Of a stretch of DNA of 52,224 nt, positions 17,101-24,732 are shown piece after piece. Made by a program: the position numbers and the translations under genes. The notes below the pieces were generated by a model. It saw only the letters and a list, made by a program, of their open reading frames with translations. It was not told where the DNA came from and ran no database searches. Origin of the DNA: an uncultured Actinomycetes bacterium (GTDB lineage Bacteria > Actinomycetota > Thermoleophilia > RBG-16-64-13); contig CAIQPS010000137.1 in assembly GCA_903873715.1 (NCBI GenBank), forward strand, positions 1-52,224, in the 5' to 3' direction. Position 1 is the first letter of the stretch. Every line of letters starts with the position of its first letter.

Positions 17101-19383
17101 ACCGGCCGTGGCCAGCACGGCCTCGTCGCCCAGGCCGGTGTTGGCGGAGAACCCGAGCACGCGCAGGTTCTGCATGGCCTGGAGGTCGAACCCGAGCTCC
17201 TCGAAGGAGATGTCGGTACCGCTGGTGTTGCCGCTGGTATTCCCCAGGTAGCTCATGTCGGAGAGCGGGTAACCGTCGAGCTGCGTCCATCCCGAGGGCG
17301 CTCCGGAATGCAGGAACGCGGTGTAGGTGAACGGCGAGTGCAGGAAGGCCGCGTCCGAGAACGGGGAATGCAGGAACGGCGAGTTGGCCAGCGGCGAGTT
17401 GATGTAGCCGGAGTCCAGATACGCCGAGTGCAGGAAGGGCGAATGCAGGAAGGCCGCGTCCTGGAGAGGCGAGTGCAGGAACGCGGAGTGCAGGAAGGCG
17501 GAGTGCAGGAAGGGCGAATGCAGGAAGGCCGCCGAATCGAACGCACTGTGCAGGAACGGCGCCGTCTGCTGGACCTCGGACGAACCGCTGCCCGTGGTGC
17601 CCTCGAAGACCGCCAGGTCGTAATCCGCCGGGAGGTCGCGGAGGGTGGCGAGCACCTCGGTGCCCTGCGGCAGCAAGCCGCCACCGGGCAGCTTGACCTC
17701 GTACAGGTCGATGTCACCCTGGGTCTGGATGTAGGACAGATACGCGCCGTCACCCTCGAGGGAGTGGACGTTGGGGAGCGTGTCCTGGTCCTCGAAGCGG
17801 TTGGAGTCCGGCGCGATCACGGAGACCTTGAAGGAGTCGGTCCCCGTCTGGGAGCCGTCGTCGACGCCCAGGGTCCACTCGGTGTCCCCCAGAGTGGTCC
17901 CCGCCTTGAAGCTGCCGGTCACCATCCCCGAAGCGATGGCGGCCTTGTGGTCCTCGGTCACCTTACCGGTGAGCGCATCGCCGGAAGCGGGCGTCCACAG
18001 AGCGGTGTGCCCGTCACTCCACCCCGGGTCGATGAAGCGCCCGAAAAGTCTGGCGGTGTCACCGGGCAAGACCTCGATGTTGAGGGCGTTCACGCGCGGC
18101 TTGGCGTTCTGGATCTCGATGGTCTTGGTGATCTCGGAGGTGTCCCCGGCCTTGTCGGTGACCTTGAGCTTGACCGTGTAGGTCCCCTCCTTGTCGGGGA
18201 CGACGAAGCCCACGGGGCTCTTGTATCCGGTGATGGGGTTGTAGTCCTTGGACTGGGAGCCGTTGCTGAGATGCCACTCCCATTTCACGATGTCGGCCGA
18301 ACCGTCGTCGTCGGTCGAGCGGTCGCCGTAGAGACCGACCACATCGCCCTCGTGCGGCGCTTCGCCGCCGGGGCCACCCGGGGCCCAGGTGAACTCGGCG
18401 ACCGGCGGCGTGTTCTGGACCACCAGGGAATCGGTGGCCGCGGTGCTCTCCAGCTGTCCGTCGAAGGCCTTGCAGCTCACGCTGATGGTGTCGCCGACGT
18501 CACCGTTGCCCGCCTTGCTGAGGTCCAGGGTAGTCCCGGTCGCGCCGGAGATGGCCGTCCCGTTCTTGGACCACTGATACCGGTAGGTGAGCGCGTCGCC
18601 ATCCGGGTCGGTGAAGCCGCTCGGCGTCGCGGTGAGCAGGTCGTTGGTGCGGGCCGGGTCCGGCGTGATGGTCACGGTGCCCGGGACCGGCGGCTTGTTG
18701 AGGTGGTCGATGTAGATCCAGGTGTCGTGGGAGGCGCTGATGGTGTTGCTGAGGGTGTAGGAGAGGGTCAGCGTCTTGCCCGCCGGCACACCGGTGATGG
18801 TGACGGTCTTCCAGGTGGCGTCGTAGTAGTACTTGCCCACAGCCGGGACCGGGATGGTGGGCTTGTAGGGAAGCGGCTTGCCGCCCACGGAGCCGTAATG
18901 CGCGCCCGTGGAGTCCGTGAGGTCGATGGTGAAGACGTCGGTGCTCCGGTGCTCGTACGTGAACACCCGGTAGGAGATCTCGATGTCCCGGGTCTCAGAG
19001 GTGAACACCTGCTTGGCCTGGATGGTCCCCTTGATCTGCTTGGTGCTGATGTCCTTGGGGATGCCCAGCCGGAGCATCTTGGCGCCGGACCGCGGGCTGA
19101 CCGTGATGTTCATGGTCTTGTAAGCGCCCCACTGCGAGGGGCCTTCGGAGCCAACGACCACCACGTTGCCGGCCGACGGCTGCGTGTAGGTCCAGTAGGT
19201 GAGGCCCTGTTCGAAGCCCAGGTTGCGCAGCCACGTCCCCGCGGCGGCGGGCATGACCGCCCAGACCACGCCGAGTATGAGAACGGCCGTCGCCAGAGCG
19301 GCCATGACGACTCTGGACGTGAGCCGCCGCCGTCTGGTGGTAGAGGAAACGCTGCCTGTTCCCCCGCGGACCGTACGAGCCAT
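14173..19383 (-). CDS. Giant secreted gingipain-like (C25) protein with FLHS pentapeptide repeats and PKD-type domains
   Basis: The 1736-residue protein starts at ATG 19383 behind GGAGGGG; an ATG 18 bp upstream overlaps that site. A signal/anchor helix lies at about 25-47. A carbohydrate-binding-like domain follows (NLGFEQG to about 200), then Ig/PKD-type domains to about 520. Next come 17 pentapeptides of form [AP]FLHS (about 609-693) and the C25-like caspase-fold peptidase, with His1082/His1085 and Cys1133 in SMGCHSG. Its C-terminal domain (NPGFEAG) resembles the N-terminal one. No sortase motif is seen. It is probably an extracellular or wall-bound protease or adhesin. The promoter holds the same TCGTATACGA core as the catabolic operons. 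Confidence 0.85.
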   Translation of the reverse strand: MARTVRGGTGSVSSTTRRRRLTSRVVMAALATAVLILGVVWAVMPAAAGTWLRNLGFEQGLTYWTYTQPSAGNVVVVGSEGPSQWGAYKTMNITVSPRSGAKMLRLGIPKDISTKQIKGTIQAKQVFTSETRDIEISYRVFTYEHRSTDVFTIDLTDSTGAHYGSVGGKPLPYKPTIPVPAVGKYYYDATWKTVTITGVPAGKTLTLSYTLSNTISASHDTWIYIDHLNKPPVPGTVTITPDPARTNDLLTATPSGFTDPDGDALTYRYQWSKNGTAISGATGTTLDLSKAGNGDVGDTISVSCKAFDGQLESTAATDSLVVQNTPPVAEFTWAPGGPGGEAPHEGDVVGLYGDRSTDDDGSADIVKWEWHLSNGSQSKDYNPITGYKSPVGFVVPDKEGTYTVKLKVTDKAGDTSEITKTIEIQNAKPRVNALNIEVLPGDTARLFGRFIDPGWSDGHTALWTPASGDALTGKVTEDHKAAIASGMVTGSFKAGTTLGDTEWTLGVDDGSQTGTDSFKVSVIAPDSNRFEDQDTLPNVHSLEGDGAYLSYIQTQGDIDLYEVKLPGGGLLPQGTEVLATLRDLPADYDLAVFEGTTGSGSSEVQQTAPFLHSAFDSAAFLHSPFLHSAFLHSAFLHSPLQDAAFLHSPFLHSAYLDSGYINSPLANSPFLHSPFSDAAFLHSPFTYTAFLHSGAPSGWTQLDGYPLSDMSYLGNTSGNTSGTDISFEELGFDLQAMQNLRVLGFSANTGLGDEAVLATAGYPQTTSVQGHVYVAVKSANGAFSLKKPYTLQLETSRPEDVLASTETPQDPLVTSPTSSTVVVKAQAAPLTLFVTQFERLTALYPAGSTSGDPNDGATIVKNALLSVADRADVKGKVVSVAGNLYTDWDVEPWRVDLANVVAGAIRNVIQDQLAANPSIKYVVLVGDDRVVPARRLVDQTAIGNEQEYLNSSFMTAPSATLASIARGYVLTDDYYADKLPIAWGGSSIYVPDLAVSRLVEKPAEIAGAIQAFKDANGILSANVGVVSGYDFMADGALAVKNTLAGAGMSVTNASGLISDAWHGTQLWDALNAGVQIADINAHFTHFAGISAYGYSQSVAGEDYSDTELVTSKAVAAAGSGSLFKGRLVFSMGCHSGLSVPDEQAVELPADSPIDVKLDLPQAMMRQGGLYVGSSGYGYGDTEGIAGTEALIGDFAREMVGGTGSSTGTAAASIGLALAQAKQQYFSTLSAVTPYDQKSSVEFTMYGMPQYKLAVGGATAAKTASTPAATGTPLNGFRLVFGEKSMDSTWTAATLDHTYALTLETVDAGQYVAADGQYEATPERPVHPVVTNVLAARTQGPAHGVVFTAGTYSDRADFDPVISRPGVEWEVGADEFQVAPSGFWPADPGVLTTIQTPAGFDQKLVIVPAQFKASSTDPKVVGTERVWSSLQAEVLRSVTPATGADWLAPTVSGIDFWVIGTKANVSIAAKDASGISRIVVLQMGPTSMFVPVGGDVKFTSGPNGEGGRYDLTLDLTGIDLNQLALYIQVVDGKGNVTGLTGRGASVGLTPGLQNPGFEAGMRFWSILSQAEPDNVEISGTDANPDVSISPYDGAKMLILGGSRTGSNHQAKGLTTVGQTFLSDGSPIYVAYRILTEDWRIRDALTVDVKDTTGASVGKMSSSLTGAAAPLPVVVKTAGFNNNQYKYWDSGWVVATITEVPANKVVTLSYTLMNQTDGAQPTWLYFDAWTPDSSDGYQ
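17304..17559 (-). repeat. 17 tandem pentapeptide-encoding 15-bp repeats ([AP]FLHS)
   Basis: A run of 15-bp units inside the C25-like gene encodes PFLHS, AFLHS and variants such as AYLDS, GYINS, PLQDA and PFSDA. The 5-residue period with a large hydrophobic and a small residue at fixed places fits a right-handed pentapeptide-repeat helix, but the usual Asp/Asn position is replaced. Codons vary between units, so the repeat is kept by protein selection rather than recent DNA slippage. Confidence 0.9.
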
Positions 19384-19404
19384 GACATCCCCTCCTGACA
19401 CAGC

Positions 19405-19424
19405 AAGTAGACTTCGTATACGAG
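19405..19424. promoter_or_regulatory. TTCGTATACGA operator core upstream of the C25-like gene
   Basis: ACTTCGTATACGA at 19411-19423 repeats the core of the sites at 1608 and 2431, about 30 bp before the ATG at 19383. It contains a perfect 10-bp palindrome (TCGTATACGA) but lacks a second arm. It overlaps AAGTAGACTT (19405-19414), a 10-mer also present before the TetR gene at 31814. Confidence 0.5.
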
Positions 19425-19548
19425 GGGCGCAGATATGCGCTCACCCGCACGAAATCAGTACCAGACGATTGTACAACAACGGGCCGTTGATGTTGACCTC
19501 GAGGACAGGCCGTCTGCCTCGGGCGGGCCTGCCGGGCGGGCGAAATGC

Positions 19549-19580
19549 GACCGGGGGAGGCCTCGCGGCCTCCCCCGGTC
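19549..19580 (-). terminator. Strong terminator-like hairpin after the PKD protein gene
   Basis: A perfect 14-bp stem (19549-19562 and 19567-19580) with a TCGC loop lies 24 bp past the stop at 19604 on the minus strand. The T-tract is weak (GCATTTCG). It separates this gene from the C25-like gene downstream, which has its own promoter site. Confidence 0.75.
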
Positions 19581-19603
19581 ATCAGACTGGTGTCTGCGAA
19601 CGG

Positions 19604-22600
19604 TTACTTGGCGTGGATGGTGAAGTTGCCGCCCTTGAGCAACTGCACCGGGATATTGAGGACGGTGGCGGTACCGTCTTTGACGATAAGGGTGTAGGAG
19701 TCGGGAGAGCTGGTCGAGTTGGTGTCGACCGCTTTGAGCGTCATGGTGAGACTACCCTTACCGTAGAGTTGGACCGCGCCGATGCTCGTCGCGATCTGCA
19801 TGCTGGCCTTACCGGTCAGCGTCGCGGTGTACGGGGCGGCAGTACCTACCACAGTGAGAGCGGAAAGCGCATTGCTCTTGACGATCACGTTGACGTCCTG
19901 CCCCATGTAGATACCGTGGCAGACGATGATGGCGCTGCCCTGCAGCGAGCCGCTCTTGTTGTACTTGGCGCTGATACCGACGTTCGCCCTGTCGGCGTTG
20001 AAAGTCAACCCGCTCTGGGTGCCGGTCATCGTGAACCAGCCCCCGCCGGTCAGCATCTTGCCGGTGGCCGGCGAGCAAAGGCTGTAGGAGCCCCATCCGG
20101 GGAGCGCCCAGTAGTACTCGTTGGCGGAGTTGCTGCTGTTGGCCTTCACCAAGTCGGCGACTATGAAGTAGATGCCGTCAGGCACCTTGGCGGGCACTGT
20201 GACGGAAGCCTTGCCGTATCCGGTCGCGCAGCCCGCGGTGCTGACCTGGGCCCACCTGGTGTCGCCGATCTGCTGGTTGGTGAACGGGTCGCGGATCTGG
20301 AACCGCACCCACATGTTGCCCATGACGCCCGGGGTGCTGTCGGCGGGACCGAAGATCGGCACCTTGACGTTGGCGATGAGGTTTGCCGTGGAGGTCGAGG
20401 TCCAGGTGCCGGTCAGGTCGCTGACCGTGATGAACGCGTCCTTGGGAAGCTCGATGACGGTCCAGAGAGCGATCGCCGGAGCTCCCCTGCGATCCTTGAC
20501 GGCCACAAGGTAGAGCCCGGGCTTGTCGGTGATGTTTCCGGTGACGGTGCCCGTCGCGGTCGCGAGCCCATCATCGACGGTCTCCGCTCCGAACGTCAGG
20601 CTGAGCCCGGCCGGCAGACCCGACTGGAAGCCGCTCAGGATCTCGTCCGCCGGGATTGTGATGCCACTCAGGAACTCGTTGAGGTCCCAGTTGCCCAACT
20701 GCTGCTGCGCGAGGTCGCCGATCTGACCCGCGAGACCGGCGATGTCACCGATGGGGAAGTACTTGTAGACGGTCGTGGCGTCGTGAGCGTCACCGATACC
20801 GGCCGTCACGGTGATGGTCGCCGGATTGATGAGCGGATCGCTGTACTGGCCCACGGAGACCTTGGGTGAGATCTCGGCTTTGGGCAGGACGACCATCACC
20901 AGCGGCTGGAGGTCGCCCAGGTCGCTGAAGTCGCCGCCGCCGAGCAGCATCGCGCTTATCTGAGAATAGATGGTGGCCCAGCCACCGCTGAGGCCGCCCA
21001 GTGTGCTCTTGTCGATCACCCAGAGGAGATACACACCTGACTGCACCCTCGCGGTGCCACCGAAGGTCCCGGTGCCGGTGTCAAGACCGGTGGTGGGATC
21101 GGTGACGACGTTCCAGTCGAGGGTGATGCCGTGCGGCAGACCCGCGCTGGCACTGCCCAGGATGCTCGTCAGGAAGGAACTGGTGAACAGGTCCTTCAGT
21201 TCGTCCCACGCGGCCGGATCGGTGACGATCTGGTTGAGCGTGGGCAGCGCGGGCATGATGTCGTCGAGGGGGACGCGGATCTTGTAGATCGCGTCGTTCG
21301 GGTCGGTCGGCAGATCGCCGGCGCCATCCGTCGCAACGACGGTCGGGGCGACGATGAGGCTACCGCCGCACGAAGCGCCGGTGAGCGCGGGATCGAACGT
21401 AGCCGACGGAGGCTTGTTGAACACCAGCACGTTGAACGTGTCAGACCCGGTGTTCATGTCACTGTCGGTGACCGAGACGGTCACCGTGAAGTCGCCCTGC
21501 CCGTTGAAGGTGTGGTTCTGGGCGGCGATGATGGCGGGGGTGGGGTCCCCCGACGACAGGTCGGTGTCGGGGCTGCCATCGCCCCAGTCGATGTTGGCCG
21601 ACCAGGAAGTACCGCTCTCGTCCCAGAAGCTCCCGATGTTGAAGTCCTTGGCTACGCGCTGGCTGGCGGTCTGGTCGGCGGCCGCGGTCACCTGCGGGCT
21701 CTGGTCGTACACGGTGACCCAGAAGGTATCGGTGCCGATCTGGCCGGCCTCGTCGGTGACTTTCACTTCGACCTGATAGGAGCCCGGCGACGCATAGCTG
21801 TGGGCCGCGGTCCCCAGAGAGCCGGTGCTGAGCACTGTCCTCTGGACTTCGCTGTTGGTGTCGCCCCATGCGACGTCGACCTTCCAGGAGGTACCGCCGC
21901 TGTCCGCAAATTCACCAAGGGCGAAGGTGTGGGTCACGCCTGCCTGCGATTTCTGATCGGCTGCCGCATTGACGACGGGGATGGCGGAGTAGACGGCCTT
22001 GGGGTACAGGAGCTGAGAGGCGTACGGAAACGCATTGTTCCTGTAGCCGGTGAGGCAGATGGTGCTACCCGAATTGGAGATCACGTGGCTGGAGGTCTTG
22101 AAGCCCGACACTTTGCCCAACGGTGACTGCGAGTCATCGGCGAGCCATCCTGCGAAAGGAATGCTCGCGCTCGAATTGGACGCCGCGACAAGCTTGACCG
22201 ATTCACTCCCGGAGAAGAGCTGGCCAACGGGGAAACCCACCGAGACCCCGTTGATGACGTACACGGTGACCGTGCCACTCTTGGTGGGCGTCCCCGTCGC
22301 GGTCGTGTTGCTGTACTTGTACCAGTCGACGGTGAAGCTGAAGGTCGCCACCTCGGGACTGGCTCCCTCGACATATACGGCGGCATCATTGACGTTGTCG
22401 GTGAAGGCACCGGTCTCGCTGACGCCTGAAGTCTGGCCGACCGCCGTATAGCTGTACGCTCCCTCGGCACGCGAGTCGTCCCACAGCACCACCTGCGCAG
22501 CCCAGTTGCCGTCTTCGCCGACGACTGCTTCCGCATGGGCCGCGTAGCCATTGGGACCTACGACGTCGACGACCACGGTCTCCCCAGCCAAGTACGGCGT

Positions 22601-22759
22601 CGTCTCATCGGTGTTGCCACTGATTGTGACGGTGCTGCCCGGCGAGTAATCGTCCTGATCGGTCATCACGCTCGCGAACGCAGGCGCCACCGCAAGCATC
22701 AAGATGAGTAGTGCGGCTCCCAGGACAAGATAGAGCCTGTGTAACCCTAGACGCTTCAT
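19604..22759 (-). CDS. Large secreted PKD-domain surface protein
   Basis: The protein has 1051 residues. I choose ATG 22759 (MKRLGL), six bases after an AAGGGG site; the much longer open frame upstream is a shadow of the divergent gene. Residues 1-30 are a signal peptide ending AFA. The start of the mature part (DQDDYSPGSTVTISG) is an Ig-like strand block, followed by two PKD-type domains (about 285-460, with WGDTNS and WGDGSPDTD). The C-terminus has a GGGWFT domain like those named post-COAP-1. It has no enzyme motif and no anchor. It is probably an extracellular adhesin or matrix protein and may be exported with the C25-like neighbour, which could process it. Confidence 0.75.
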   Translation of the reverse strand: MKRLGLHRLYLVLGAALLILMLAVAPAFASVMTDQDDYSPGSTVTISGNTDETTPYLAGETVVVDVVGPNGYAAHAEAVVGEDGNWAAQVVLWDDSRAEGAYSYTAVGQTSGVSETGAFTDNVNDAAVYVEGASPEVATFSFTVDWYKYSNTTATGTPTKSGTVTVYVINGVSVGFPVGQLFSGSESVKLVAASNSSASIPFAGWLADDSQSPLGKVSGFKTSSHVISNSGSTICLTGYRNNAFPYASQLLYPKAVYSAIPVVNAAADQKSQAGVTHTFALGEFADSGGTSWKVDVAWGDTNSEVQRTVLSTGSLGTAAHSYASPGSYQVEVKVTDEAGQIGTDTFWVTVYDQSPQVTAAADQTASQRVAKDFNIGSFWDESGTSWSANIDWGDGSPDTDLSSGDPTPAIIAAQNHTFNGQGDFTVTVSVTDSDMNTGSDTFNVLVFNKPPSATFDPALTGASCGGSLIVAPTVVATDGAGDLPTDPNDAIYKIRVPLDDIMPALPTLNQIVTDPAAWDELKDLFTSSFLTSILGSASAGLPHGITLDWNVVTDPTTGLDTGTGTFGGTARVQSGVYLLWVIDKSTLGGLSGGWATIYSQISAMLLGGGDFSDLGDLQPLVMVVLPKAEISPKVSVGQYSDPLINPATITVTAGIGDAHDATTVYKYFPIGDIAGLAGQIGDLAQQQLGNWDLNEFLSGITIPADEILSGFQSGLPAGLSLTFGAETVDDGLATATGTVTGNITDKPGLYLVAVKDRRGAPAIALWTVIELPKDAFITVSDLTGTWTSTSTANLIANVKVPIFGPADSTPGVMGNMWVRFQIRDPFTNQQIGDTRWAQVSTAGCATGYGKASVTVPAKVPDGIYFIVADLVKANSSNSANEYYWALPGWGSYSLCSPATGKMLTGGGWFTMTGTQSGLTFNADRANVGISAKYNKSGSLQGSAIIVCHGIYMGQDVNVIVKSNALSALTVVGTAAPYTATLTGKASMQIATSIGAVQLYGKGSLTMTLKAVDTNSTSSPDSYTLIVKDGTATVLNIPVQLLKGGNFTIHAK

Positions 22760-22924
22760 CATCCACCCCTTCTTCGTCGGACCACGAGACCAGTGAATGC
22801 GGTACCAGGAGTTGGTCGAAGAGGGGACTTCATCCAGCTGTCGGCGGACAAGCGACCGCGAGATCGGCTTCCCGGCCATCTCCACGAAGCCAAAGTATAC
22901 CATCCGGTTACTGACCGCAAGGTT

Positions 22925-23785
22925 ATGAACAAGATTTCTTCCGAGACGAAAGCGGAACACCAGGGCGCCACTCCGGCCGTGTCGCAACAACCCACCACGA
23001 GTGAAAAGTTGCAGCCGGCCCCCAGGTACCGTACCCTTTTCCGTCGTATGCCGGAAACACCGCAGATACCGCCCATGTGGCGCGCCTACGCCGAAGCCGC
23101 CCATCACCTGGGTGCTCGGCTGACGGCTGAGGTGCTGGGCCCCGGCCGCAGCGGCAAGCGCCTCGAGGACCTGGCGCGACGCCTGCAGCGCGAACTCGAC
23201 CCGATGATGCAAAAGGCGTTCGAGTCTCTCTCCGAGGCGGGGGACATCGCCTGCGCTGCCGGCTGCGACCAGTGCTGCCGCACCCTGCCGGTGACGGCCG
23301 GCCCGTTCGAGATATTCGTCCTGGCCCACCGGATCGCGGACATGACCGCCGGTGACCCTGGCCTGGCGGCACGCATAGCGGCGGCCGCCGAGGCCACCTC
23401 GGCCGGCTCCGCGAGGTCGGACGGTGTGGAGGCGCCGGGTGCCGTCGCCCCGTGCCCGCTCCTTGGAGAAGACGGCCTGTGCCGGGTGTACTCGTCGCGG
23501 CCGCTGGCCTGCCGGAGTTGCGTATCCGGGGACGTGGCCGCCTGTATGGCCTGCGCAGACACCACCCTGGTGCCGCGATCGACGGCCCACCAACTCGGCG
23601 CGGGGGCCATGATGCAGGGCGTTCGCGACGCGCTTGACGGCCTGGGACTGGCCGGCGCTCTCGTGGAGCTACGGGCCGGCCTCGCCATGGCCGTGGCCGA
23701 CGAGACGGCGGAGCGCCGGTGGCTGCGCGGCGAGGACGTGTTCGGCGATGCGGAGCGGGACGCCGCCGGGCCAGACGGCGGCTGA
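22925..23785 (+). CDS. YkgJ-family Cys-cluster (zinc/iron-chelating) protein
   Basis: I use ATG 22925 (286 residues). ATG 22793 and ATG 23049 are also in frame, and none has a convincing ribosome site, so the start is uncertain. The core shows the YkgJ pattern C-x3-C-x2-CC (CAAGCDQCC, about residue 115) and a later CPLLGEDGLCRVYSSRP block with further Cys, which together bind a metal or Fe-S centre. The family is often annotated as Fe-S oxidoreductase, but the reaction is unknown. It diverges from the PKD-protein gene and ends in a strong GC hairpin shared with the convergent SDR gene. Confidence 0.75.
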   Translation: MNKISSETKAEHQGATPAVSQQPTTSEKLQPAPRYRTLFRRMPETPQIPPMWRAYAEAAHHLGARLTAEVLGPGRSGKRLEDLARRLQRELDPMMQKAFESLSEAGDIACAAGCDQCCRTLPVTAGPFEIFVLAHRIADMTAGDPGLAARIAAAAEATSAGSARSDGVEAPGAVAPCPLLGEDGLCRVYSSRPLACRSCVSGDVAACMACADTTLVPRSTAHQLGAGAMMQGVRDALDGLGLAGALVELRAGLAMAVADETAERRWLRGEDVFGDAERDAAGPDGG

Positions 23786-23794
23786 GACGAGAGC

Positions 23795-23825
23795 GGGGCG
23801 GCGCCGCCTTCGGCTGCGCCGCCCC
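23795..23825. terminator. Bidirectional GC-rich hairpin between convergent genes
   Basis: A 10-bp perfect stem (GGGGCGGCGC at 23795-23804, GCGCCGCCCC at 23816-23825) lies between the YkgJ gene and the SDR gene. No T-tract follows on either strand, so it may act as a weak terminator or mRNA 3'-end barrier. Confidence 0.5.
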
Positions 23826-23857
23826 GGGATGTCCGGGTCAGGCCCGGTCAGACCGCT

Positions 23858-24658
23858 CTAATAACAGACCACCCCGCCGTTGACGACCAGGGTGTGGGCC
23901 GTCACGAAATCGCTGTCGGGCGACGCCAGGAACAACACCGGACCGGCCAGGTCTTCGGGCTGCTGGTTGCGCTCGCCCAAAGCCTGCTGGTCCTTCATCA
24001 CGTCGGCCCAGCCCGGACGGCTCTCGCACTGCACCAGGCTCTCCTCGGTCATGGTGTAACCGGGGGCCAGGGTGTTCACCCGGATGCCGAACTCACCCAA
24101 CTCGCGCGCCAGTCCCCTTGTGAGGCCCATGACGGCGCCCTTGCTGGAGATGTAGTGGATGAAGCCCGGAACCCCGATGAGGAAGCAGTCGGAGGCTACG
24201 TTCACGATCTTGCCGTACTTGCGCTCCTTCATGATGGGGACCACGGCCTTGGCCATGTTCCAGGAGCCTTTCACGTTCACGGCCATCATCTTGTCCCACT
24301 CGGCCTCGGTCCACTCGTCGAAGGAGCGGAAGCCGCCCATGCCCTTGTACCAGGCGGCGGAGTTGACGAGGATGTCGACGCGCCGGCCCCACTTGGCCAC
24401 CATGGCTTCCACCGCCGCGGTGATGGCCGGTACGTCGAGGATGTTGCACGGGCAGGCCAGAGCCTCTCCCCCGCCGGCGACGATCTCGGCGACGGTGGCT
24501 TCCGCGCCGGCCGCGTCGATATCGACGATGGCCACCTTGGCTCCCTCTTCGGCGAGGCGCAGGGCCACCGAACGGCCGATGCTGGGATCACCCCCGGCGC
24601 CCGTCACGACGGCCACCCGGTCTTTGAGTACCTGCGCTACTTCGGGCTTGATCTGCAC
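23858..24658 (-). CDS. Short-chain dehydrogenase/reductase
   Basis: The 266-residue protein is read from GTG 24658, eight bases after AAAGGA; a GTG at 24676 would add six residues. It is a classical SDR: TGAGGDPSIGR nucleotide loop (residues 19-29), NSAA (99-102), catalytic Ser156, Tyr169 and Lys173 in YISSK. Asp46 after the second strand favours NAD(H). The glycine loop is longer than usual (GGDPSIG). It would oxidise or reduce a hydroxyl/keto group on a small substrate. It lies 74 bp downstream of the OFA transporter gene on the same strand, so import and oxidation of one substrate is plausible. Confidence 0.85.
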   Translation of the reverse strand: MQIKPEVAQVLKDRVAVVTGAGGDPSIGRSVALRLAEEGAKVAIVDIDAAGAEATVAEIVAGGGEALACPCNILDVPAITAAVEAMVAKWGRRVDILVNSAAWYKGMGGFRSFDEWTEAEWDKMMAVNVKGSWNMAKAVVPIMKERKYGKIVNVASDCFLIGVPGFIHYISSKGAVMGLTRGLARELGEFGIRVNTLAPGYTMTEESLVQCESRPGWADVMKDQQALGERNQQPEDLAGPVLFLASPDSDFVTAHTLVVNGGVVCY

Positions 24659-24732
24659 GGATCCGTCCTTTCTCACGCGCCGGCTCCGGACCGGCGCCGT
24701 TCATGGTGCCCCTCGTGGGTCCAGCATACCGC

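Noticed and set aside
17304-17559. CRISPR-like or satellite reading of the 15-bp repeats
   Set aside because: The units are in frame, vary at codon third positions and have no spacers; they encode pentapeptides.
14134-19398. A 1754-residue open frame on the plus strand opposite the C25-like gene
   Set aside because: It is a low-complexity, Val/Gly/Arg/His-rich mirror of the real gene, caused by high GC and strong codon bias; it has no domains, and the minus strand has a signal peptide, ribosome site and catalytic motifs.
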